Below are positions 1-8,029 of a stretch of DNA of 17,844 bases, in pieces; within the stretch, counting starts at the first letter, position 1; each line of letters begins with the position of its first letter. A program made the position numbers and the translations under genes. The notes under the pieces were generated by a model, which saw only the letters and a list, made by a program, of their open reading frames with translations, ran no database searches and was not told the origin of the DNA. This stretch comes from Planctomycetaceae bacterium (GTDB lineage: Bacteria; Planctomycetota; Planctomycetia; Pirellulales; UBA1268), in contig JABHNP010000344.1 in the NCBI GenBank assembly GCA_018694455.1, forward strand, positions 1 to 17,844, read 5' to 3'.

Positions 1-351
1 CGGAATGCGATGCTGCCACGCTGCAACAAAGTGCCCTGCTTCATGTGCTGATAATATTGCCATCACCGAAATCATATAAATCAGGCCCCGGAACCAGTGT
101 TCCGAAAAATCCGTAAGGAATCCGTCGTAGAGACCGAGAACAACTGGTTGCCAGCCGACTGTGCCAGCCGCAAACGTCGTGAGGCACGTTGCGAGATAAA
201 GATAAACCTGCAAGCGAGCACGTCTGGATCGCGATCCGGTGCAGCTCAAGTCCCTCGTCTGATTTTTTCCATTCGTTGCCAACACAGAAGTCAGCTGAGA
301 AGTCTCAGCTGAATCGGAAAAATCAAGAGTATTGGCTGGGTATTCTCTCAT
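1..351 (-). CDS. M50 (site-2 protease type) membrane metallopeptidase, N-terminal part
   Basis: This gene runs off the left edge, so only its first 117 codons are visible. Reading the reverse strand from the ATG at 351 gives an open frame with no stop to position 1. The first 46 residues are polar. A hydrophobic segment follows at about residues 47-65 and a second at about 89-102. The second leads directly into HEAGH (residues 103-107, bases 45-31), the HExxH zinc motif of metallopeptidases. A zinc motif inside a membrane helix is characteristic of M50 intramembrane proteases, which cleave membrane-bound substrates such as anti-sigma factors. The second zinc-ligand motif and any PDZ domain would lie outside the window. 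No strong ribosome binding site precedes the ATG. It is divergent from lysA with 134 bp between them. The family call rests on one motif plus topology, so the substrate is unknown. Confidence 0.8.
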   Translation of the reverse strand, partial: MREYPANTLDFSDSAETSQLTSVLATNGKNQTRDLSCTGSRSRRARLQVYLYLATCLTTFAAGTVGWQPVVLGLYDGFLTDFSEHWFRGLIYMISVMAILSAHEAGHFVAAWQHRIP

Positions 352-421
352 AGGACTGCTACAGAATAGCCATTGAGAACAGAATTTGGCTGCTAGAATT
401 CAATTTCCTTGAAAAATCTAC

Positions 422-443
422 CTGATAGATTTATTGATATCAG
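422..443. repeat. Inverted repeat between the M50 gene and lysA
   Basis: CTGATA (422-427) and TATCAG (438-443) are perfect inverted arms separated by 10 bases. The 8-bp palindrome TGATATCA overlaps the right arm, and an AT-rich TATAAG follows at 446-451. It sits in the 134-bp divergent spacer, 43 bp before lysA. It could be an operator or promoter element, but 6-bp arms in AT-rich DNA may be chance. Confidence 0.25.
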
Positions 444-485
444 GATATAAGTCACTTCTCAGGAAAGCCAAAATCCAAAAGTACA

Positions 486-1796
486 ATGAGTGATACTTTC
501 TCAACAACTGCCGATTCCACTGGTATCCGCCGACAATTTGCCGGGGTGGGCCTCGAAGAACTTGCCAAGAAACACCGAACTCCTTTCTATGCTTACGATG
601 CGGACATGATCCGGCAACGATGTGCTGACCTCAGTGCATGGGATACTGTTCGTTTTGCTCAAAAGGCGTGTTCCAACATAGCCATTCTTAATCTCATGCG
701 TCATGAGGGCGTTCTTGTTGATGCTGTAAGCCATGGCGAAATCGCAAGAGCCCTCGCTGCGGGCTATCAACCACACGGAAAATCTGGAAACCAAGAAGGT
801 TTACCTTCAGCAGATCCAATTGTTTACACCGCAGATATCTTTGATCGTGAGAGTCTTGAGGCAGTCGTGCAACAGGGCATTCATGTCAACTGTGGATCTG
901 CAGATATGCTTGAGCAGTTGGCAGAGCGTGTCCCTGGGGCAAACGTGACACTTCGAATAAATCCTGGGTTCGGTCATGGTCACAGCCAAAAAACGAATAC
1001 CGGAGGAGAAGGGTCCAAGCACGGCATCTGGCACGAGGCTGTCCCAGATGTTCTTCGACGGGCGGAATGGGCGGGACTGGCAGTAACAGGGCTACACATG
1101 CACATTGGCAGTGGCGCTGACTTGGACCATCTTGCTTCAGTTGCCGAATCACTTGAAAAGACAGCGCATGATATTGGTCGTTCACTCACAATGATCAGCG
1201 CGGGCGGTGGACTCCCGGTGCCGTATCAAAAAAATGAAAAGCGAGCTGATCTGTCAGGCTATTTTACGTTATGGGATACGACTCGAAAACGCCTCGAAGA
1301 TTCCTTTGGGCATCGTATTCGGCTCGAAATAGAACCCGGTCGATTTCTAACCGCTGAAGCCGGCATTTTGGTCACCGAAGTCAGAGCAACGAAGCGGCAG
1401 GGCTCTAAAAAGTATCTCTTAGTTGACGCTGGTTTTCATACCCTTGCTCGTCCTGTTCTTTATGGCTCGTATCATCCAATGAGTCTCTGCCCAACCTCAA
1501 CAACACCGCCTCGAGAGCTTGAGTCGGTCGCCGTAGGTGGCCCACTCTGTGAATCTGGAGACATCTTCACACAAGAAGAAGGTGGTTTTGTTTCGACGCG
1601 TGATCTGCCCCCTGCTCGCGTTGGTGACCTCCTTATTATCGAAGTAGCCGGCGCCTATGGGTTTGTTATGGCAAGCAACTACAACTCAAAGCCTTTTCCC
1701 GCTGAAATACTTATTGATAAAGGCTCGTCTCAGCTGGTGCGTGCCCGGCAAACCGCGGATGAAATTTTTTCGGGAGAATGTATTCCGGAGCCATGA
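486..1796 (+). CDS. lysA: Diaminopimelate decarboxylase
   Basis: LysA makes L-lysine from meso-diaminopimelate by PLP-dependent decarboxylation, the last step of bacterial lysine synthesis, in the cytosol. The 436-residue protein is a complete fold-type III PLP enzyme. The Schiff-base lysine is K60 in RFAQKACSN. HMHIGSG (204-210) and the GGG phosphate loop (240-242) lie in the barrel. EIEPGRF is at 281-287, and the partner-subunit motif CESGD is at 355-359. The C-terminal AGAYG..ASNYNSKP block (about 388-403) completes the site. The segment around GFGHGHSQKTNTGGE (161-175) matches the LysA subtype known from E. coli rather than the shorter type of many Gram-positive bacteria. The ATG at 486 fits the family's N-terminus, although no clear ribosome binding site precedes it. 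Its neighbours are not lysine genes, so it appears to be transcribed alone. Confidence 0.97.
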   Translation: MSDTFSTTADSTGIRRQFAGVGLEELAKKHRTPFYAYDADMIRQRCADLSAWDTVRFAQKACSNIAILNLMRHEGVLVDAVSHGEIARALAAGYQPHGKSGNQEGLPSADPIVYTADIFDRESLEAVVQQGIHVNCGSADMLEQLAERVPGANVTLRINPGFGHGHSQKTNTGGEGSKHGIWHEAVPDVLRRAEWAGLAVTGLHMHIGSGADLDHLASVAESLEKTAHDIGRSLTMISAGGGLPVPYQKNEKRADLSGYFTLWDTTRKRLEDSFGHRIRLEIEPGRFLTAEAGILVTEVRATKRQGSKKYLLVDAGFHTLARPVLYGSYHPMSLCPTSTTPPRELESVAVGGPLCESGDIFTQEEGGFVSTRDLPPARVGDLLIIEVAGAYGFVMASNYNSKPFPAEILIDKGSSQLVRARQTADEIFSGECIPEP

Positions 1797-2042
1797 GTCG
1801 TATTGGTTTAATGTCTGTAAAAAATGAAAATTACCATCTCGTTGAAAAAACAGCAGATATTCGAGAACTTGACTTTCCCATCAACACGATTATTTTCTGG
1901 TGAAATTTGTATAAAACCAGTATTTTAGGCGGCTCAATCCACCTCGACCTCGAGGCCTAGCAATTGGATTTGGTCGGAGGAATTCTCACGGCTACAATAC
2001 AAAGGTTCAGGTTTCCTCACTAATTTCCGATGAATAAGACTT

Positions 2043-2435
2043 ATGGCAAAACAAGGTCCTAGAAAAAAGCTTCCAAAAGAACTTGCGGTTATCAATGCTG
2101 ATAATTGCACTGGCTGTGAGAGCTGTCTCGAGGTCTGCCCTGTTGACTGCATATTCAAAGTGCAGCAATACGACCAATTCCACAACCTCCAGAGCTGGTG
2201 TGAAATAGATATAGAACGATGCGTTGGTTGTGAGGTTTGTGTACACATTCCTGGCAAAAAAACGAATCCTTATGACCTCAAGGTTTGCCCTTGGGACGCT
2301 ATTGAGATGGTTGCGACTGAGGAAGTTGCCGTCGCCGTCGCCGAAATGGGTGGGCCTCCAGAGTACGTTCAAGAGAATTGGGATCGTCTTGTTGATACTG
2401 CCCAGCACCTTGCCGAACTTAAAGCTGCAAAGTAA
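2043..2435 (+). CDS. Dicluster 4Fe-4S ferredoxin
   Basis: This is a 130-residue soluble electron carrier predicted to hold two [4Fe-4S] clusters. The first motif is C22-x2-C25-x2-C28-x3-C32-P. The second is C60-x2-C63-x2-C66 followed by 15 residues and C82-P. In ordinary bacterial ferredoxins that last gap is three residues, so the second motif carries a 12-residue insertion (HIPGKKTNPYDL region). Additional cysteines occur at 36 and 53. The N-terminus is lysine-rich, and the C-terminal 45 residues form a charged, probably helical tail with no cysteine. No redox partner gene adjoins it: lysA is 246 bp upstream and dprA about 100 bp downstream. The ATG at 2043 lacks a strong ribosome binding site. 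Ferredoxin identity is firm; the partner and pathway are unknown. Confidence 0.9.
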   Translation: MAKQGPRKKLPKELAVINADNCTGCESCLEVCPVDCIFKVQQYDQFHNLQSWCEIDIERCVGCEVCVHIPGKKTNPYDLKVCPWDAIEMVATEEVAVAVAEMGGPPEYVQENWDRLVDTAQHLAELKAAK

Positions 2436-2493
2436 ATCAACGCAGAGATGCAAAAAATATAGTAATTTTTCTTTGTGATTCCCGGCCAGAGCT

Positions 2494-2519
2494 GTATAGT
2501 GTACAAAAATACACTACAC
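2494..2519. repeat. Hairpin between the ferredoxin gene and dprA
   Basis: GTATAGTGTA (2494-2503) and TACACTACAC (2510-2519) can pair across a CAAAAA loop: seven perfect inner pairs, one mismatch (A:C on plus, G:U on minus) and two outer pairs. It lies 58 nt after the ferredoxin stop and 18 nt before the dprA ATG. No U-run follows on the plus strand, so it is not a canonical terminator. It could influence dprA translation. Confidence 0.4.
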
Positions 2520-2537
2520 TTGCTGCTGGGTCGCATC

Positions 2538-3695
2538 ATGTTCGAATTGCAGGTTCAGAAAGATACAACTCCTCCTCGCGATCAACTTGTACTTGATCGC
2601 GTCAAACTCTCAGTGGTACCGGGCCTTGGGCCGAGTCTCAGGCATCGCCTCATCGCTAAGTTTGGGTCAGTGTCGAAGATTTTTGAGCAAAGCATATCGT
2701 CACTTCAAAGGGTTCATGGCGTTGGCAACCATCTGGCATCTGCCATTTTCAGTGGCAGAACGAGCACAAAGCCTTCACGCATTCTTGATGAGTGCAAGCA
2801 ACATGGCATCGATATTCTGTTGGATACCGACCCCGAATTCCCGGAGCTCCTTTCACACATTCCTGACCCGCCCGACATGCTCTTCATTCGCGGCACTTTC
2901 GAGCCCTGTGACAGAGTAGCAATTGCTGTTGTAGGCGCTCGACACGCCACTACCGCAGGGAAACGAATAGCAAAAACTTTCACCAATGGTCTCGCTCGTG
3001 CTGGATTGACCATCGTGAGTGGGTTCGCCCGAGGTATTGATGCCACTGCACATCATGAAGCAATCCGTGCCGGTGGAAGGACAATTGCAGTCTTAGGAAG
3101 TGGCCTGCGTAATATCTACCCGCGCGAGCATGCTCCTTTCGTTGAAGACATGATTCAACATGGATGTGTACTGAGTGAAGTTCCACCCTCAACCCCACCA
3201 CAAGCAGCGGCTTTCCCAAGACGAAACAGAATTGTTTCAGGGCTTTGCGTCGGAACGCTTGTCATCCAAGCTTCAGAGCGATCTGGTGCACTCATAACAG
3301 CACGGCTCGCAGGAGAACAAGGACGAGATGTTTTCGCTATACCAGGGTCGATCGAGTGCCGAATGTCTGCAGGGTGCCATAGCCTCATACGTGATGGAGT
3401 GACTCTTGTAACAAGTGTCGATCAAATACTTGACGAACTTGGTCCTTTATACAAAAAAGCAATTTGTACTAGCAGGCCTGAAATCCACCACCTCGCAGAA
3501 CGAAAGCTAAATAAAGTTGAACAAAATGTACTTGCTGCAATTGATGGCACTTCAAATCAAAACAAAAGCACCACAATCGATGCCGTTGTCGAATACTCAA
3601 ATCTGGAACCGTCCCGTGTATTAGCAGCATGCTCCACCCTCGAAATCTATCGCATTATCGTCCGTTTCCCTGGCAACATAATTGAACGTCGTTAA
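2538..3695 (+). CDS. dprA: DNA-processing protein DprA (Smf)
   Basis: DprA binds incoming single-stranded DNA and loads RecA during natural transformation. It is also widespread in bacteria not known to be competent. The 385-residue protein has the usual three parts. A helix-hairpin-helix-like N-terminus covers about residues 24-70 (PGLGPS and HGVGNH turns). The SMF/Rossmann domain covers about 97-300, with VGARHAT (132-138), SGFARGID (161-168), GSGL (187-190), FPRRNRIVSGL (226-236) and SGALIT (249-254). A C-terminal winged-helix-like domain covers about 325-385. The frame stays open to a GTG at 2475, but that extension reads through a hairpin region and lacks family similarity, so the ATG at 2538 is preferred. 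No other competence genes are in the window. Confidence 0.95.
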   Translation: MFELQVQKDTTPPRDQLVLDRVKLSVVPGLGPSLRHRLIAKFGSVSKIFEQSISSLQRVHGVGNHLASAIFSGRTSTKPSRILDECKQHGIDILLDTDPEFPELLSHIPDPPDMLFIRGTFEPCDRVAIAVVGARHATTAGKRIAKTFTNGLARAGLTIVSGFARGIDATAHHEAIRAGGRTIAVLGSGLRNIYPREHAPFVEDMIQHGCVLSEVPPSTPPQAAAFPRRNRIVSGLCVGTLVIQASERSGALITARLAGEQGRDVFAIPGSIECRMSAGCHSLIRDGVTLVTSVDQILDELGPLYKKAICTSRPEIHHLAERKLNKVEQNVLAAIDGTSNQNKSTTIDAVVEYSNLEPSRVLAACSTLEIYRIIVRFPGNIIERR

Positions 3696-3782
3696 CTTCA
3701 TTAGCCAAAAGAAACATACCGGCTCCGTAGAAAACAAACCGACTCTTTGTCTGAGGTCATGCCACACCCTACAATCTAAGGC

Positions 3783-4905
3783 ATGGATACAACGCTCTTT
3801 CATCGTGTAGAAGAAGTCTGCGGCCGCCTCCTTCAGCTACGAGACTCTCTTTGACTACGCTAGTCGTACCAAATCAGCGGCCAAACTTGAAAACCAGATG
3901 TCTCAATCGGATTTCTGGAACGACAGTGATACCGCACAAGCCACCGTTGCTGAACTCAAGCAATTAAACACTATTCTGAAGCCACTGGATGAATCAATCT
4001 CGGCTGCTGATGATTTAGAAGCACTTGTAGAACTCGTTAAAGAAGATGAGTCACTAGAGTCCGAATTATCTACCGAGGTGACTCGTGTTGAACGACTGGT
4101 TGATCAGTTAGAACTAACCTCTCTCTTGAGTGGTCCTCATGATTCTTGCGATGCGCTAGTGTCAATCCATGCTCGGGATGGCGGTACAGATGCAAATGAT
4201 TGGGCAGAGATGATGTTGCGAATGTATTCTGCTTGGGCAAACAAAAGAGAATTCCGCCTTGAGTTACTCGACAGGCAAGACGACGACGTTGCTGGCATTC
4301 AGAATGCCACCGTTGCAATAAGGGGGCCATGGGCGTATGGATATTTACGTGGTGAGATGGGTATTCATCGGCTCGTTCGAATTAGTCCATTTAACGCCGA
4401 AGGGAAACGGCAGACCAGTTTTGCAGCCGTTGATGTTTCCCCTGAAATAAGTGATGAAGACCCCGACATTGAAATAAAAGATGAAGACATTCGAGAGGAT
4501 GTTTTTCGAGCAAGCGGTGCTGGTGGACAGCACGTCAATAAGACGTCGAGTGCCATCCGAATCACTCACTTTCCAAGTGGAATTGTGGTTCAATGCCAGA
4601 GTGAACGCAGTCAACATAAAAACAGAGCAACTGCCATCAAAATGTTGCGGTCTCGACTCGCTCGGCTGGAGGAAGAAAAACGTGAAGCTGAACAACTAGC
4701 GAAATATAAACTTCAACCAAAGACTGGCTTTGGCTCACAAATTAGAAATTATTTCCTTCACCCTGATCAACGAGTTAAAGATCAGCGGACAGGGCATTAT
4801 GTAGGAAACTTCCAGAGTGTGCTCGATGGTAATCTCGATGGCTTCCTTGATGCCTTTCTTCGTTGGAAAGCCTCGGATTCGGCTCCTACCGCTCTTGACG
4901 AGTGA
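3783..4905 (+). CDS. prfB: Peptide chain release factor 2, expressed by programmed +1 frameshift
   Basis: RF2 releases finished peptides at UGA and UAA codons. The gene is split between two frames. Codons from the ATG at 3783 run 23 residues to CTT (3849-3851), followed by in-frame TGA (3852-3854) and C. Skipping T3852 continues as GAC TAC GCT to the stop TGA at 4903-4905, giving 373 residues. This CTT TGA C site is the classic autoregulatory RF2 frameshift: when RF2 is scarce, ribosomes pause at UGA and slip forward. The release motif is SPF at 201-203 and the catalytic GGQ at 247-249, almost the E. coli numbering. The residue four before GGQ is alanine, the common variant. The frame also opens at an internal ATG (3898), but starting there would lose the N-terminal helix. 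A purine-rich TAAGG precedes the ATG at 3783. Confidence 0.95.
3849..3855 (+). promoter_or_regulatory. RF2 recoding site (CTT TGA C)
   Basis: CTTTGAC is the +1 slippery heptamer of prfB. The P-site CTT can re-pair to TTT while the poorly terminated TGA C sits in the A site. In E. coli an AGGGGG element three bases upstream stimulates the shift. The matching place here reads CGAGAC, which offers at most a GAG match to the anti-Shine-Dalgarno, so the usual stimulator appears weak or absent. Confidence 0.93.
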
Positions 4906-4985
4906 GCCTCCGGGCTCCGACTAGACGTTTTTCCTCAGGCAGGATACAGTCGAGAAAACTACAATTCATTTTCTATAGGATTCAC

Positions 4986-5207
4986 ATGGCGGAAAAAGAA
5001 CAAGCTCTTGAGGTAGAAGGCGTTGTCACGCAAGCGTTGGCAAACACTCGGTTCCGAGTTCAAATTGAGGGTGGACACATCGTCAATGCCCACGTGGCTG
5101 GGAAGATGCGGAAGAATTTCATCCGGATCGTTCCCGGAGATAAGGTGAAAGTTGAATTATCTCCCTACGACCTGACGAAAGGCCGAATAACGTTCCGTGA
5201 ACGTTAG
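4986..5207 (+). CDS. infA: Translation initiation factor IF-1
   Basis: IF-1 is a small OB-fold (S1-like) protein that binds the 30S A site and assists IF-2 and IF-3 during initiation. The 73-residue product has the usual family length, with VEGVVTQALANTRFRV, the central GKMRKNFIRI block and a VELSPYDLTKGRITFR ending. The frame extends upstream to a GTG at 4902 that overlaps the prfB stop. The ATG at 4986 is chosen because it gives the canonical N-terminus (MAEKEQALEVEG) and AGGA lies 5-8 nt upstream. It follows prfB by 80 bp in the same direction, so co-transcription of the two translation factors is plausible. The gene ends 11 bp from the end of tex, which runs the opposite way. Confidence 0.96.
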   Translation: MAEKEQALEVEGVVTQALANTRFRVQIEGGHIVNAHVAGKMRKNFIRIVPGDKVKVELSPYDLTKGRITFRER

Positions 5208-5218
5208 TCGCAGAGACA

Positions 5219-8029
5219 CTACTGGGAAGGATCTTCTGAGGGACTTCTACCAGATTGTTGTTCATGCGGTGCCTCAGTTGAGTCATGAACCTGAGAAGAA
5301 GACTCTTGCGCCGAGCCATTTGGATCAGGCCTCGTTATATCCTGAGAAGGCATAGGTTTCGCTACGTCTTCTGCAACGAGAGACTTCTCTTTCTTATCAT
5401 CAATTGGTGATACCGCTGACAGAGAAGTGCCTAGATCGCCGCGGTCGACATTGGCTGCTACCGTTTCTTTTGAATTTGAATCTCGTCTTTCATTATCTTT
5501 CTTCTGCTTCTTTTGGGAATTCTTAACCATTTCATCATCAGCACCAGTCTGAATATCAAAAAACTGTTTTAAATCACCAAATGTTCGCAACGGCTCCTGA
5601 CCGGTCTTCATTTCTGCAGTAATTGCCTTCTTTGACTTACGATCCGGACGAGACGTATATGTACGGGGTCCACGAAATTGTTTTCTTCCCTTCCTGTCAT
5701 TCTCTCCAGAATTTCGACGACCACGACCACTTTTTAAACTCTTGGACTCTCCTGACTTGTTTTGAAAATGACCCTCAGAAGATTTCTTTTTAGAGTTCTG
5801 TTGCCGCCCTCTACTTGCTCCATGGGCCGGCTTCGTACCAGGCTTAATCATCGTCAAGGCTACACGGCGACGAGTTTTATCGAGCTCAAGAACCCAGACC
5901 CTGACTGCTTGACCAACGACAACAGCTGCGTGTGGATCCCGTATGAATCCACTTGAAAGCTGGCTGACATGGACAAGCCCACTGTCGTGCAAGCCGATAT
6001 CAACAAATACGCCAAAATCAACAACATTTAGCACCGATCCACGTAGTTCCATACCAACTTCAAGGTCTTCAAACTTGAGCACACCTTGCTTAAACAGAGG
6101 CTCTGGCAAATCTTCACGTGGGTCCCGGCCGGGCCGGACAAATTGCTCAACAATATCAGCAAGCAATAGTCGCCCAACACCTAATTCATCAGCCACGGCA
6201 GTTAGATCTATTTTGCTAACTGCATCAGCAATCTTTTGATGTTTCTCCCGATCGACTAATTCAGCCGAAGATGTCTCAATTTTTTCCAACAGTCGCTCTG
6301 CGACTTGATAGCTTTCTGGGTGGATTCGAGTCGAATCAAGCGGATTGATACCATCTGATATTTTTAAAAAACCAACTGCTTGCACAAATGCCGCATCACC
6401 AAAGCCAGGCACCTCTCGAAATTGTTCTCGCGAAGTAAACGGGCCCTTCGCAGCACGCCAGTCAATAATGCCTTTTGCAACAGCCTGATTGAGACCCGCC
6501 ACATACCGTAACAGTGCGGGACTCGCAGTATTCACATCAACGCCGACATAATTAACACAACCCTCAACCACTGCATCCAGTGAAGCATGAAGATGTCGGG
6601 CTTTGACATCATGCTGATATAAACCCACTCCTATATTCGCAGGCTCAATTTTCACAAGTTCCGAGAGTGGATCAAGCAATCGCCGACCAATTGAAACTGC
6701 ACCCCGATACGCCGCCTCAAAATCTGGTAGCTCCTCACGCGCATACTGACTTGTGGAATAGACACTCGCTCCTGCCTCATTCACAATCACATAAGCAATC
6801 TCATCTTCTTTCAATTCACCGATGATAAGCTCTGACAGCAAAGACTCTACTTCTCTCCCCGCTGTCCCATTCCCAACCGCAATCACCTTACAGCCGTGCT
6901 CACGGACCAGTTCAACAACTCGGGAAGCTGCTGTTTTTTTCTGCTCCGCCTTGCCTACAACATGCAAAATGTCGTGAGCCAAGGGATTGCCGCAAGAATC
7001 AAGCACTACTGCTTTACAGCCACTCTTAAAACCAGGGTCGATCGCAAGAACTATTCGGCCTGTTACCATGGGCTGCAACAGAAGGTTTCTTAAGTTACGA
7101 GCGAAAACTGCAATTGCATGCTCTTCAGACGCATCGGTCATCTCACGTCGAACCTCGCGTTCGAGACTCGGTAAAATCAGTCTTGAGAGTGCATCACGAC
7201 AACAACCTTTGAGGAAATCTGCATGAGGATGACCAGCAGGAATAACTATTTCGTCAGCTATCCTCTGAATTTCTTCCGTTGGCCCCTCGATACGGACTCG
7301 CAAAATTTTCGCTCTTTCTCCTCGATTCATTGCCAAAACACGATGGGGTGGGACTTTCTGAAGATGCTCATCGAAGTCGAAATAGTCTCGAAAATGTTTA
7401 GCTGTTTTAGTCATCGCCTTTCCTGGCGTTTCAATACGCAGGCTGCGAAGTTGACCTTTTTGAAATAGAAGCTTGCGCAAACGTTGCCGCACGTCAGCTC
7501 GAGAACTGAAAAGATCTGCAATGATATGGCCCACACCAAGCAGCGCATCTGCTACGGAGGCAACGCCAGAGTCATCATCAACAAAATCTGCTGCTCGTTT
7601 CTCTAGGTCTATCGCCTGAGAATCTGATGCAAGTATTTCGTTCGCAAGCGGCTCTAACCTTTTTTGTTTTGCTTGTTCTGCAAGGGAGAGGCGTTTGGGC
7701 TTAAAGGGGAGATAGAGATCTTCGAGTATTTTTGTGCTCTCAGCCGCATTGATTTCGTTTTGCAGCTCAGATGTAAGTTTCCCTTGCCCTTCGATTGTTC
7801 GAAGAATGGTCTGTTTTCGATCAGCTAATTGGCGAGCTTTACCGACAGCATCAGTGATACTTCGAAGTTGGAGTTCGTCGAGACCTCCAGTTTGATCTCG
7901 ACGATATCTTGTAATAAAGGGAACAGTATTCCCTTCATCGATTAATTGCACGGCAGCAAGAATGCTCGGCTCAGGCAATCCTAGCCGCTTCGCGATTCTT
8001 CCTAAGTCAATGACGGTCGTGGAACCCAT
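5219..8029 (-). CDS. tex: Tex-family RNA-binding transcriptional accessory protein with long basic C-terminal tail
   Basis: Tex proteins bind nucleic acid and are linked to transcription and RNA turnover; the precise role is unsettled. The 936-residue protein has the full layout. The helical Tex N-domain covers about residues 1-320. A YqgF/RNase H-like domain starts at 327 (LAIDPGFKSG) and includes NEAGASVYSTS (417-427). Helix-hairpin-helix repeats cover about 495-560 (PGFGDAAF). An S1 domain covers about 655-728 (GSVLNVVDFGVFVDIG). Bacterial Tex is usually about 720-790 residues. Here about 206 extra residues follow: basic and rich in R, G, K and S (735-800), then an isolated hydrophobic motif PLRTFGDLKQFF (813-824), then an acidic, Ser/Asp/Gln-rich end. 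The ATG at 8029 follows a G-rich stretch. A 14-bp inverted repeat lies in the leader. It converges on infA. Confidence 0.95.
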   Translation of the reverse strand: MGSTTVIDLGRIAKRLGLPEPSILAAVQLIDEGNTVPFITRYRRDQTGGLDELQLRSITDAVGKARQLADRKQTILRTIEGQGKLTSELQNEINAAESTKILEDLYLPFKPKRLSLAEQAKQKRLEPLANEILASDSQAIDLEKRAADFVDDDSGVASVADALLGVGHIIADLFSSRADVRQRLRKLLFQKGQLRSLRIETPGKAMTKTAKHFRDYFDFDEHLQKVPPHRVLAMNRGERAKILRVRIEGPTEEIQRIADEIVIPAGHPHADFLKGCCRDALSRLILPSLEREVRREMTDASEEHAIAVFARNLRNLLLQPMVTGRIVLAIDPGFKSGCKAVVLDSCGNPLAHDILHVVGKAEQKKTAASRVVELVREHGCKVIAVGNGTAGREVESLLSELIIGELKEDEIAYVIVNEAGASVYSTSQYAREELPDFEAAYRGAVSIGRRLLDPLSELVKIEPANIGVGLYQHDVKARHLHASLDAVVEGCVNYVGVDVNTASPALLRYVAGLNQAVAKGIIDWRAAKGPFTSREQFREVPGFGDAAFVQAVGFLKISDGINPLDSTRIHPESYQVAERLLEKIETSSAELVDREKHQKIADAVSKIDLTAVADELGVGRLLLADIVEQFVRPGRDPREDLPEPLFKQGVLKFEDLEVGMELRGSVLNVVDFGVFVDIGLHDSGLVHVSQLSSGFIRDPHAAVVVGQAVRVWVLELDKTRRRVALTMIKPGTKPAHGASRGRQQNSKKKSSEGHFQNKSGESKSLKSGRGRRNSGENDRKGRKQFRGPRTYTSRPDRKSKKAITAEMKTGQEPLRTFGDLKQFFDIQTGADDEMVKNSQKKQKKDNERRDSNSKETVAANVDRGDLGTSLSAVSPIDDKKEKSLVAEDVAKPMPSQDITRPDPNGSAQESSSQVHDSTEAPHEQQSGRSPSEDPSQ

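Noticed and set aside
97..312. Plus-strand open frame of 71 codons
   Set aside because: It lies antisense to the M50 protease frame, which carries a real zinc motif and membrane segments; its own sequence is compositionally random.
1811..1927. Two tiny open frames of about 30-35 codons after lysA
   Set aside because: AT-rich, overlapping each other in different frames, with no ribosome binding site; nothing supports translation.
2475..2537. GTG start extending dprA by 21 residues
   Set aside because: The extension crosses a hairpin, has no ribosome binding site and adds no family similarity.
4904..4932. GAGCC-TCCG-GGCTC hairpin followed ten bases later by five Ts, as a prfB terminator
   Set aside because: The stem is only five pairs and the T-run is too distant; it would also separate infA from its likely promoter.
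4902..4985. GTG start overlapping the prfB stop, extending infA by 28 residues
   Set aside because: IF-1 is about 72 residues, and the ATG at 4986 has AGGA upstream.
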